A stretch of DNA of 64,000 nucleotides, taken from assembly GCF_027853245.1 (NCBI RefSeq), contig NZ_JAPTZM010000003.1. One strand, written 5' to 3'. Shown here one piece after another: positions 35,945 to 42,650 of the stretch. Both the position numbers and the translations under genes were made by a program. Within the stretch, counting starts at the first letter, position 1. Every line of letters starts with the position of its first letter. Source of the DNA: Atlantibacter subterraneus. GTDB taxonomy: Bacteria; Pseudomonadota; Gammaproteobacteria; Enterobacterales; Enterobacteriaceae. The notes under the pieces are model-generated. The model was not told the DNA's origin. It did not search any database and saw only the letters and a list, made by a program, of their open reading frames with translations.

Positions 35945-36387
35945 AGTGGATAATTGTGGTTTTATTTTTTGCCTTTTCTAATGCCCATGCTGAAGACTGT
36001 TCACAACAGGATTTTGATAAAGCTGATATGGAGTTAGACTCTCTTACGTCATGGAAAGCTGTTGATGATTTTTTTTCCAGACATAGTAAGTGCGATGTGG
36101 GTTATCTTCGGGAAGGAACATCAGAAAAAATTGTCAGGTTGTTAGTGGATAAATGGGGACAATTGAATGAGTTATCTGTACTTGTAAAAACAAAACCAGC
36201 TCTGGGCGACTATGTTGTTGATCATATCCGAGAAATACTCGATGTAAAAGATGTTGAAAAAGTGAGGGATTATTCAGCGTCCAATTGCCAAATCGATGAT
36301 AAAGCGTTATGTAAAAAACTGCACGATGCAGCTGTATACATTTTACCGTACATGTCTTCTCAATATCAGTATATTAATAATAATTGA
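35941..36387 (+). CDS. Exported protein, candidate immunity to the YkuD-like effector
   Basis: A 148-residue protein with a short signal peptide (MKWIIVVLFFAFSNAHAEDC, cleavage probably after AHA) and four Cys in the mature part that could form two disulfides. I recognise no family. Its ATG overlaps the effector stop in ATGA, so the two are translationally coupled, the normal arrangement for toxin and immunity. A periplasmic place fits a toxin acting on the wall. Function is inferred from context only. Confidence 0.72.
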   Translation: MKWIIVVLFFAFSNAHAEDCSQQDFDKADMELDSLTSWKAVDDFFSRHSKCDVGYLREGTSEKIVRLLVDKWGQLNELSVLVKTKPALGDYVVDHIREILDVKDVEKVRDYSASNCQIDDKALCKKLHDAAVYILPYMSSQYQYINNN

Positions 36388-36411
36388 TTCTTATATTAGC
36401 AACTGTGTCAT

Positions 36412-36726
36412 AAATATAAAATAGATGGTGGCGGTGTAGATATTATAACTAAAGTGAAAATACCACCACCACCAGATAACGAATGAGCATGGTTAGCTGT
36501 TGAAATAAAAACTGGTACAATTCACTCAAAAGATACGAAAGAATATGAATCACTTTTTCATGCATTATCTGGACCTTAAAAAAGGAAAATGATATTTGTT
36601 GAAGACCATGTTACTGATGCGATTGAAAGTTACCGTAAAGGTAATTCATATAACCTTAGTATAGAGGATTATAATGAGCTTAAAAAATTAATTAAAGATA
36701 TTAATAAGATGACTACAAAAGGGTAG
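36412..36726 (+). pseudogene. Decayed ORF with PD-(D/E)XK-like signature
   Basis: One reading frame stays gene-like for 104 codons but contains stops at 36484 (TGA) and 36577 (TAA) and no good start. The translation holds GGGVDIITKV and then WLAVEIKTG, the D-(x)n-E-x-K pattern of PD-(D/E)XK nucleases, and a later Lys-rich helix (YNELKKLIKDINK). The right end runs into the IS1-like left end at 36722. It may be the rest of a nuclease toxin; the pattern is short, so the family call is weak. Confidence 0.5.
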
Positions 36727-36776
36727 TGTGTCCAACCGGTTAGGTTTGATGTAAAATACGTTTTTGAGATTTCCCT

Positions 36777-37070
36777 ATGGTCAGTGTTAATGTTCATTGT
36801 CTCCATTGTAATTCCGCTCTGATTTATCGCCATGGCAAAAAACCTGCTGGTCACGAACATTTCCGTTGTCGCGAGTGCCATTGTGTATTCCAGTTAACCT
36901 ACTCTTATCAGGCCAGAAAACCTGGCGTTAAGGACCAGATCGTTGATATGGCCTTCAATGGCGCTGGCGTTCGCGATACCGCCAGAACGCTGAAAATAGG
37001 TATCAATACCGTCATCCGTACCTTAAAAACTCGCGCCAAGGCGAAGTCTTCACCTGTCGCATCATACTGA
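36777..37070 (+). CDS. insA: IS1-family InsA
   Basis: A 97-residue InsA-type protein: the zinc-finger pattern C-L-H-C-N-S and C-R-E-C-H in the first 40 residues, then a helix-turn-helix region (DMAFNGAGVRDTARTLKIGI, NTVIRTLK). In IS1, InsA binds the ends and represses; the transposase is made by -1 frameshift from insA into insB. InsA itself looks intact here, but the InsB part is broken. Confidence 0.85.
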   Translation: MVSVNVHCLHCNSALIYRHGKKPAGHEHFRCRECHCVFQLTYSYQARKPGVKDQIVDMAFNGAGVRDTARTLKIGINTVIRTLKTRAKAKSSPVASY

Positions 37071-37466
37071 TGTAGCGCTTATCTGTGAGCTTGATGAGCA
37101 GTGGAGTTTTGTCGGTAACAAAGCCCGGCAACACTGGTTCTGGTATGCATATAACACCAAAACCGGTGGTGTTCTGGCATACACTTTTGGCCCCCGTACT
37201 GATGAAACCTGCCGTGAACTGCTGGCATTACTCACGCCTTTTCATATCGGCATGATAACCAGCGATGACTGGGTAGTTATAGCCGGGAAGTGCCGAAAGA
37301 TAAGCATCTGACCGGAAAGATTTTCACTCAGCGTATCGAACGTAACAATCTGACATTAAGATCCCGTATTAAGCGTCTGGCACGTAAAGCAATCTGTTTC
37401 TCACGTTCAATTGAGCTTCATGAAAAAGTGATCGGAGCCTTCATTGAAAAGTATATGTTCTACTAA
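37071..37466 (+). pseudogene. insB: IS1-family InsB, frameshifted
   Basis: Transposase part in the -1 frame relative to insA: ICELDEQWSFVGNKARQHW, then FGPRTDETCRELLALLTPF and MITSDDW. At about 37271-37274 (GACTGGGTAGTTAT) one base is missing and the frame switches; the rest, SYSREVPKDKHLTGK to FIEKYMFY, continues in another frame to the stop at 37464-37466. So no full InsAB transposase can be made. Confidence 0.8.
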
Positions 37467-37484
37467 TTTTGGAGTCACCACCTG

Positions 37485-37625
37485 CACAGCGACGGTTCGG
37501 GTAGCGAAAATGGATCATATGGCCCATATGGTATTATCCGATTTGAATATCCTGGTCATCCAGGTGTTGGCGTTCACTCTGGGCGAACACACTGGAGACG
37601 TACTCCGGGACCGTACAGTCACTGA
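37485..37625 (+). pseudogene. Fragment of a second YkuD-like effector gene
   Basis: Begins directly at the right IS end. The translation YGPYGIIRFEYPGHPGVGVHSGR is matched, in two pieces, by residues 74-96 of the intact protein encoded at 35465-35944, keeping the His of the active site. It then diverges and stops at 37623. Just past the stop another frame reads D-G-R-R-T where the intact gene has Y-G-C-I-R-T-T, so small deletions seem to have removed the catalytic Cys. The 5' half is missing on the other side of the IS. Confidence 0.75.
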
Positions 37626-37837
37626 CGGCAGGCGAACCGGAAAATATTATTGTGCGAAAGAATTCCTCAGTAAATGCCAGCCCGATACTTATCCCCGTTT
37701 CTGCCATTCAGGCCACCTGCATTGTCAGCCAGGCCGGAGAGGCTGAAAAGGCGCTGGTCTACGGGATCGGCAGAAAGCGGATATTCGGGTTTGGTTTTCA
37801 GACGCCGTTCAGTGTTAACGCTGATGAATCTTTCTGA
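37622..37837 (+). pseudogene. Cas6-like fragment with RAMP glycine-rich loop
   Basis: An open C-terminal fragment of about 71 codons without its own start. It contains VYGIGRKRIFGFGFQTPF; G-I-G-R-K-R-I-F-G-F-G fits the G-h-G-x5-G-h-G loop near the C-terminus of Cas6-type CRISPR endonucleases (Csf5 in type IV). The stop overlaps the start of the following DinG-like frame, as in an operon. The fragment is short, so the call rests on the loop and the neighbour. No CRISPR repeats are visible nearby. Confidence 0.4.
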
Positions 37838-38597
37838 CCTTTTCGCCAGTGCGGGCCTGAAAACGCGTGATATTCAGCAGGTGTACGCCAGTGCTGTTTA
37901 TGCCTGTCTGGGAATGACAGGCCGGATGGCGCTGTTGAGCGCCGATACCGGTGTCGGAAAAACGCTCGGTTATCTTGTCGTTACTTCTCATGCGATGGTG
38001 ATTATTGACTCATTCAGTAATCATGCCGTACTGGGTGATAAAGATAACCGGTATCTGATTGTTGATGAGGCCGATGCGTTTGCGGATATGACAGAACGGT
38101 GGTAGCACAGAAGGCTAAATCTGAAGATACTGCAACAGTCACTGGAACAATACCTGACGCCGGAGAAAAGTAAAATGCTGGCAAGGGTTGCGGATAAAAT
38201 TTGTGGTGCGGCTGGAACGCATCGTTTTCTGAGTAATTATGATATCGCTGAAATATATAAAGATGCGATTGAGGAACTGGTCTTTATTGGTGATGCTATA
38301 AAAGATGGCGAAACAAGAAAGAATTTTACCGCAGCATTATTTAGCTGGGACCCGGCGCTGTTGTCCGGAGGGCATGCTAGTGAACGGATACAAAGGGATA
38401 ATATAATTTTATCCTCACTTATCGATTCTTGCATTTACAGGTGTCAGGTGCTCCGTAAAATATTTTTATCCAGACATCTGCCCACTCTCACTTCCGTCGC
38501 CGGAAAATCATCCAGCCAGAAACACTCATTTCTATCATTATCTTTCCCTACAGGAATAATACGGTACTTTTCTCGATTATTAATCAATGCGTTATAA
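37824..38597 (+). pseudogene. Decayed DinG-like helicase (possible type IV Csf4)
   Basis: From the ATG at 37824 the frame reads MNLSDLFASAGLKTRDIQQV, Walker A LLSADTGVGKTLGYL (Lys46), and DEAD box YLIVDEADAF (81-84). An in-frame TAG at 38103 interrupts it, and the same frame goes on (RRLNLKILQQSLEQYLTPEK) to about 38450. Only about 35 residues lie between Walker A and DEAD, far fewer than in DinG/XPD helicases, so an internal deletion is likely; the C-terminal helicase half is missing. Helicases of this kind are the Csf4 subunit of type IV-A CRISPR-Cas, which would fit the Cas6-like fragment upstream; a plasmid or phage DinG is the alternative. Confidence 0.55.
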
Positions 38598-38964
38598 AGG
38601 TTGTTTTTTGTCAATAAACAGCTCATACAACAGGATAAAAACGGGTAGCCTGTTGCTCCGGGAAAATTATCTGCATATTAAAAATAATATAATTTAATTC
38701 TGGTGCAGATAAAAATTAATTTTGTCGACTGAAGCATTTTTCAGGGATAAAAAGAAGAATGCTGCTTTCTCTGTATTTCCCTCTTTCCGCACTGTTCGAG
38801 TTTATCTGGTCATATGTGAGACAGATACATAGCATCAATTATCGTAATGCCAGGAATAATATGATTGTGCTTTAATAGTGTCAGGATGAGTGAAGACAAC
38901 CGGAGCAGATGATGAGGAGAAGGAAAACCTGCGTACAACTGAAACGCAGTCAGGGCAGAAACAC
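38598..38964. other. AT-rich gap, no gene seen
   Basis: No supported gene, RNA or repeat array. I looked for 28-30-base direct repeats of a CRISPR array next to the Cas-like fragments and found none. An in-frame GTG at 38890 could extend the following gene by 25 residues. The GC content rises again from about 38900. Confidence 0.6.
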
Positions 38965-39981
38965 ATGAGCAAACCGAAAACCGGAACCCGCAGGGTATCC
39001 TGGACGGCGGAAGAGCTGCGATTTGTGGAGGGGCACGCAGGCACGATGACGCAGGCTGAGATGGCAAAACATCTGGGGCGTACACGGCTGGCCGTGAAAG
39101 AGACAGTGCGTGCCCTCGGGCTGGGAAAGGTGTGGACGGAAGCTGAGCTGGACGTTGTGCGAACCCGGTGCGTCAGCCAGGCCGGTATCACACAGGCGCT
39201 TCCATTGTTGCCGGGGCGGGAGAGACCGGCGGTTTTTCTCATGGCGGTAAAAATGGGCCTCATCAGTGATGGCCGCCGGAACTGGAGCGAGGCGGAGGGC
39301 AGGATACTGAAGAAATATTATCCTGCGGAGGGAACCGTTGTGGTGAGCCGGTTGCCTGGCAGAACGCCTGCGGCGGTAATGTGTCAGGTACGTAAACTGG
39401 GTATAACTTTTGAGGGGAATCAGGAAACCTTCCATCAGAGATGGAGCGATGAGGAAAAACAGCTGCTGGAGAGAAACCGCTACCTGCCACTGACGAAGCT
39501 GGCCGCACTGTTCCCGGAGAGAACGAAGGCATCGGTGCGGAGCTACCGTCAATTGCTGAATAAACACCGGGATGCCGCCTGTCGCCCGCAGATGAATGAA
39601 CGAATAAAGGGTGAGCCAGAGGCCCGGAACCATCATACCGACTGGAGTGATAAAGATTTGGAGTTTCTGGAAACCTGGTACGGCACCATGCCCACGGAGC
39701 TGATTGCGGGGATTCTGGGACGAAGCAGCAGAGCGATTAAGCTGGCCGTGCGTAACCGGATGGTGACGGGGCAGGTTGAGTCCGTGACGGAGGTAAGTCT
39801 GTCGGACTCTGGGGTAAAGTTGGTACAGCAGAAATGGAGTGAGGAAGAATGGCTGCGACTGGAGGCAAATCGCCACCTGCCGCTGGCGGAACTGACAGCA
39901 CTGTTTCCGGGGCGTACGCCAATAGCGGTACGGGGAGCATGTTCACGGCTGACGGCGCGACGGGAAAAAACAGGCGGATGA
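38965..39981 (+). CDS. Protein of six SANT/Myb-like repeats, putative DNA-binding
   Basis: A 338-residue basic protein made almost wholly of about 40-residue repeats, each starting with W-[ST]-x-[AE]-E/D and ending in a basic recognition-type helix. The leading Trp are residues 13, 57, 107, 160, 227 and 291 (VSWTAEELRFVE, KVWTEAELDVVR, RNWSEAEGRILK, QRWSDEEKQLLE, TDWSDKDLEFLE, QKWSEEEWLRLE). Later in each unit comes L-x-G-R-[TS] or a variant, then A-[VA]. Such SANT/Myb-like (GcrA-type) units usually bind DNA. It is intact, GC-rich and last in the island, next to the att repeat. A regulator of the island is a fair guess, not more. The start at 38965 is chosen for its ATG and AGGG; GTG 38890 is possible. 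Confidence 0.75.
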   Translation: MSKPKTGTRRVSWTAEELRFVEGHAGTMTQAEMAKHLGRTRLAVKETVRALGLGKVWTEAELDVVRTRCVSQAGITQALPLLPGRERPAVFLMAVKMGLISDGRRNWSEAEGRILKKYYPAEGTVVVSRLPGRTPAAVMCQVRKLGITFEGNQETFHQRWSDEEKQLLERNRYLPLTKLAALFPERTKASVRSYRQLLNKHRDAACRPQMNERIKGEPEARNHHTDWSDKDLEFLETWYGTMPTELIAGILGRSSRAIKLAVRNRMVTGQVESVTEVSLSDSGVKLVQQKWSEEEWLRLEANRHLPLAELTALFPGRTPIAVRGACSRLTARREKTGG

Positions 39982-40276
39982 TACCTCCGGGAGAATTTTT
40001 CTGCCTGTTGCGCAAAAAAAAACGGTTTCGCCAGACACTCCATAAATTGATAAAGTACTTGTTGCAATGCAAATTTGCCTTTAGAGAAAATCGTCTCAGA
40101 GAGCGATACAGAGGGTTTCAGCCGTTTCCTCTGTGTGTGGTCAAAAATCACGCGGTCAGACAGGCTGTGTAAATTACCAGTTGATTCATCCTGTATTGTA
40201 ATACTCAGAATATGGCTGCGGCGATTGACATGAAATAGCTTTATTTATCATTAGTTTATCTCAAAAATCCGACAAG
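39982..40276. other. Right end of the island, no gene seen
   Basis: About 295 bases between the repeat-protein gene and the right att repeat. No integrase remnant, tRNA or clear promoter visible. Confidence 0.6.
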
Positions 40277-40291
40277 CGTCCGTTCCGCCAA
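40277..40291 (+). repeat. Right attachment-site repeat
   Basis: CGTCCGTTCCGCCAA, identical to 7326-7340 at the 3' end of aspV. It marks the right end of the island. Directly after it the sequence runs into a terminator (40327-40362) that probably belonged to aspV before the insertion. Confidence 0.8.
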
Positions 40292-40326
40292 CATTTATGC
40301 TCTGTAGCCTTAATGCTGCAAAGTTC

Positions 40327-40362
40327 AAAAAACCGTATCACCGCAAGGGATACGGTTTTTTT
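40327..40362 (+). terminator. Rho-independent terminator, probably the original one of aspV
   Basis: A 13-bp stem (40327-40339 with 40349-40361) with a 9-base loop and a T run, 36 bases after the right att repeat. The spacing from the tRNA end resembles that of 7381-7417 from aspV, so insertion seems to have brought a new terminator and moved the old one 33 kb away. Confidence 0.8.
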
Positions 40363-40457
40363 GTTTTCGCTTTAGCCCACTCCCGCATAGCCAAACCGGC
40401 TCCCATCTGGCACATTGATTTTCTTCAAATTACTTTCTGCTGTGCCCGGAGCGCGTT

Positions 40458-41720
40458 ATGCCCGATTTCGTTTTGCCCGCCCAAATCAACCCGCCTTCTC
40501 GTTTATTAATGGGGCCAGGACCGATTAACGCCGATCCGCGCGTGCTGCGCGCTATGGCGAGCCAGCTTATCGGCCAGTACGATCCGGCGATGACGGGCTA
40601 TATGAACGAAACCATGGCGCTGTACCGCCAGGTGTTCGAGACCCACAACCGCTGGACGCTGTTAATCGACGGTACCTCGCGCGCGGGCATTGAGGCGATT
40701 CTGGTGTCGACGATTCGCCCGGGCGATCGGGTGCTGGTGCCGGTGTTTGGTCGCTTCGGCCATCTGCTGGGTGAAATCGCCCGCCGCTGCCGGGCAGAAG
40801 TGCATACCATCGAGGTGCCCTGGGGCGAGGTATTTACCCCGGACCGTATTGAAGAGGCGATTAAACGCGTTAAACCCCGCTTGCTATTAACGGTTCATGG
40901 CGATACTTCCACCACCCTGCTGCAACCGCTGGCGGAGCTGGGCGAGATTTGCCGTCGCCACAGCGTACTGTTTTACACCGACGCTACCGCATCTCTGGGC
41001 GGTAATACCTTAAAAACCGATGACTGGGGTATAGATGCCGTTTCGGCAGGCTTGCAGAAATGCCTCGGCGGCCCGTCAGGCAGCGCGCCGATTACTCTTA
41101 GCCCGCAGATGGAAGCGGCGATACGCGCGCGAAAATGCGTCGAAGCCGGCATACGCACTCAGGATCATCAGGACGGCGACGACGAGATGATCTACTCCAA
41201 TTATTTCGATCTCGGCATGATCATGGATTACTGGGGCCCGGAACGCCTGAATCATCACACCGAAGCCACCAGCATGCTGTTCGCCGCCCGGGAATGCGCC
41301 CGCATCATGCTGGAAGAGGGGATGGATAACCGCGTTGCTCGGCACGCCTTACACGGCAAGGCGATGCTGGCGGGCATCCAGGGTATGGGGCTGGAAACCT
41401 TTGGCGATCTCCGTCACAAGATGAATAACGTGCTTGGCGTCGTTATCCCGCACGGCATCAACGGTGAAGCGGTGCGCCAGCAGTTGCTGGACGATTTCCA
41501 TATCGAGATTGGCACCTCGTTTGGCCCGCTGCAGGGCAAGATCTGGCGTATCGGCACTATGGGCTATAACGCGCGCAAAGACTGCGTACTGCAAACGCTC
41601 GCGGCGCTGGAAGCGGTATTAAATCGACACGGATTGCGCACGGTACAGGGCGAAGCCATGCAGGCGGCCTGGAAGGTCTATGATTCGGTGCGATCGGCGA
41701 CCGCACCGGCGAAAGGTTAA
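40458..41720 (+). CDS. Class V aminotransferase, PucG-like ((S)-ureidoglycine-glyoxylate transaminase family)
   Basis: A 420-residue PLP enzyme. LLMGPGPINADPRVL at the N-terminus, DGTSRAGIEA, VPVFGRFGHLL, YTDATASLGG (Asp175) and the PLP lysine Lys201 in AGLQKCLGGPSG, then SNYFDL and RRLNHHTEAT-like RLNHHTEAT, are those of alanine-glyoxylate-type enzymes. Among them the sequence is closest in my memory to Bacillus PucG, which moves the amino group of ureidoglycine to glyoxylate in purine breakdown. No other purine-catabolism gene is in the window, so the substrate is uncertain. CGGAG precedes the ATG. Its stop overlaps the end of yafV on the other strand by 4 bases. It is not found at this place in E. 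coli. Confidence 0.8.
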   Translation: MPDFVLPAQINPPSRLLMGPGPINADPRVLRAMASQLIGQYDPAMTGYMNETMALYRQVFETHNRWTLLIDGTSRAGIEAILVSTIRPGDRVLVPVFGRFGHLLGEIARRCRAEVHTIEVPWGEVFTPDRIEEAIKRVKPRLLLTVHGDTSTTLLQPLAELGEICRRHSVLFYTDATASLGGNTLKTDDWGIDAVSAGLQKCLGGPSGSAPITLSPQMEAAIRARKCVEAGIRTQDHQDGDDEMIYSNYFDLGMIMDYWGPERLNHHTEATSMLFAARECARIMLEEGMDNRVARHALHGKAMLAGIQGMGLETFGDLRHKMNNVLGVVIPHGINGEAVRQQLLDDFHIEIGTSFGPLQGKIWRIGTMGYNARKDCVLQTLAALEAVLNRHGLRTVQGEAMQAAWKVYDSVRSATAPAKG

Positions 41721-42490
41721 CCGTTCAGCGTAAAGTCATCGGAATCGCGCCAGGCAGGGAATTTTTCCCGGTACTCCTTCAGCGCGTTTAACGACAGCTC
41801 TGCATCCAGACGCGTTGCCTGATGGGCATCGGCGCTGGCGAGGATCTCCCCCTGCGGATTGATAATGCGGCTGTCGCCCCGGTAATGGTGCCCGTTGCCG
41901 TCGGTCCCGACCCGGTTGCAGCCAGCGACGTAACACTGGTTTTCAATGGCGCGCGCGGTCAGCAGCGCCTGCCAGTGCAGCGAGCGCGGCGCGGGCCAGT
42001 TCGCCACATACAGCGCCAGGTCATAATCATTGGCATTGCGCGACCACACCGGGAAGCGCAGGTCATAGCAGACCAGCGGCAGAATGCGCCAGCCGCGCCA
42101 CTCGACAATCAGCCGCTGCTCGCCTGCCACGTAGTGGTGGTGCTCATCGGCCATGCGAAACAGATGGCGTTTATCGTAGTAATGGACTTTGCCTTCCGGC
42201 TCGACCAGCAGAAAACGGTTCACCGGGCCGCGTTCGGTTTGCAGCGCGGCGCTGCCGCCGACCATCGCGCCCAACTGGCTGGCTTTAATTTGCATCCAGT
42301 TGATGACTTCCTCTTCAGCCATCGACTGTTGAGCAGCTTCCATCGCAAAGCCCGTCGTGAACATTTCAGGTAGCAGGATAAGGTCCCGCCCGGTTAGCTC
42401 ATCCAGCAACACATCAAAGTGGCGCAGGTTGGCAGGGCCATCCATCCACACCAGCGGTTGTTGTAACAACGATACTTTTAACCCAGGCAC
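41717..42490 (-). CDS. yafV: Omega-amidase YafV (nitrilase family)
   Basis: Carbon-nitrogen hydrolase that hydrolyses alpha-ketoglutaramate-type omega-amides. The catalytic triad segments are complete: Glu in LILLPEMFTTGFAM, Lys in YDKRHLFRMADEH, Cys in LPLVCYDLRFPVWSR. It is 257 residues from the GTG at 42490, which gives the N-terminus x-P-G-L-K-V-S-L-L-Q-Q as in E. coli YafV and has GAGGAGA 8 bases upstream. A longer in-frame extension to 42568 has no support. Followed on the same strand by nothing; fadE lies upstream with its own terminator in between. Confidence 0.93.
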   Translation of the reverse strand: MPGLKVSLLQQPLVWMDGPANLRHFDVLLDELTGRDLILLPEMFTTGFAMEAAQQSMAEEEVINWMQIKASQLGAMVGGSAALQTERGPVNRFLLVEPEGKVHYYDKRHLFRMADEHHHYVAGEQRLIVEWRGWRILPLVCYDLRFPVWSRNANDYDLALYVANWPAPRSLHWQALLTARAIENQCYVAGCNRVGTDGNGHHYRGDSRIINPQGEILASADAHQATRLDAELSLNALKEYREKFPAWRDSDDFTLNG

Positions 42491-42600
42491 AATCTCATTC
42501 TCCTCGTTAACGGGGGTTTTCACTCTAGCATGACCTTTTAGCAAATGGCGGAGAAGATTGCAGATCAACGTCGCAAACCCGGCGCGGCCAGCGTAAGCAA

Positions 42601-42632
42601 AAAAAAGACCGGCTATGGCAACCGGTCTTTTG
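42601..42632 (-). terminator. Rho-independent terminator of fadE
   Basis: A stem of AAAAGACCGG (42603-42612) with CCGGTCTTTT (42622-42631); on the minus strand it is followed by a T run. It separates fadE from yafV, both leftward. Confidence 0.85.
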
Positions 42633-42650
42633 ATAGTGAAGCGTTGAGGG

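Larger units (their letters stand above)
36722..37482 (+). mobile_element. IS1-family insertion sequence, transposase broken
   Basis: A 761-bp element, close to the 768 bp of IS1. Left end GGTAGTGTGTCCAA (36722) and right end TTGGAGTCACCACC (37469-37482) are imperfect inverted repeats. It encodes an InsA-like protein and a frameshifted InsB. The 9 bases on either side do not match, so there is no target duplication; the flanks come from different genes. An adjacent deletion after insertion, or recombination between two copies, would explain this. Confidence 0.85.
7341..40291. mobile_element. Genomic island at aspV carrying a type VI secretion system
   Basis: About 33 kb lie between the aspV 3' end and its 15-bp repeat at 40277-40291. 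Backbone genes resume on both sides (dnaQ left, yafV-fadE right). The content is a full T6SS structural operon, hcp-vgrG, effector/immunity candidates, IS1 debris and decayed genes. No integrase or other mobility gene apart from the broken IS1 is visible, so the island is probably fixed. Salmonella SPI-6, another T6SS island, also sits at aspV (from memory), but the gene order here is of the Vibrio vas type. Confidence 0.8.

Noticed and set aside
37444..37746. A 100-codon frame beginning at the IS right end
   Set aside because: It begins inside the end of insB and reads the YkuD-like and Cas6-like fragments in wrong frames; the pieces make sense only in other frames.
38598..38964. Possible CRISPR array next to the Cas6/DinG-like fragments
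   Set aside because: No pair of 25-35-base direct repeats with regular spacing is visible here or in the neighbouring 37.4-40.3 kb.
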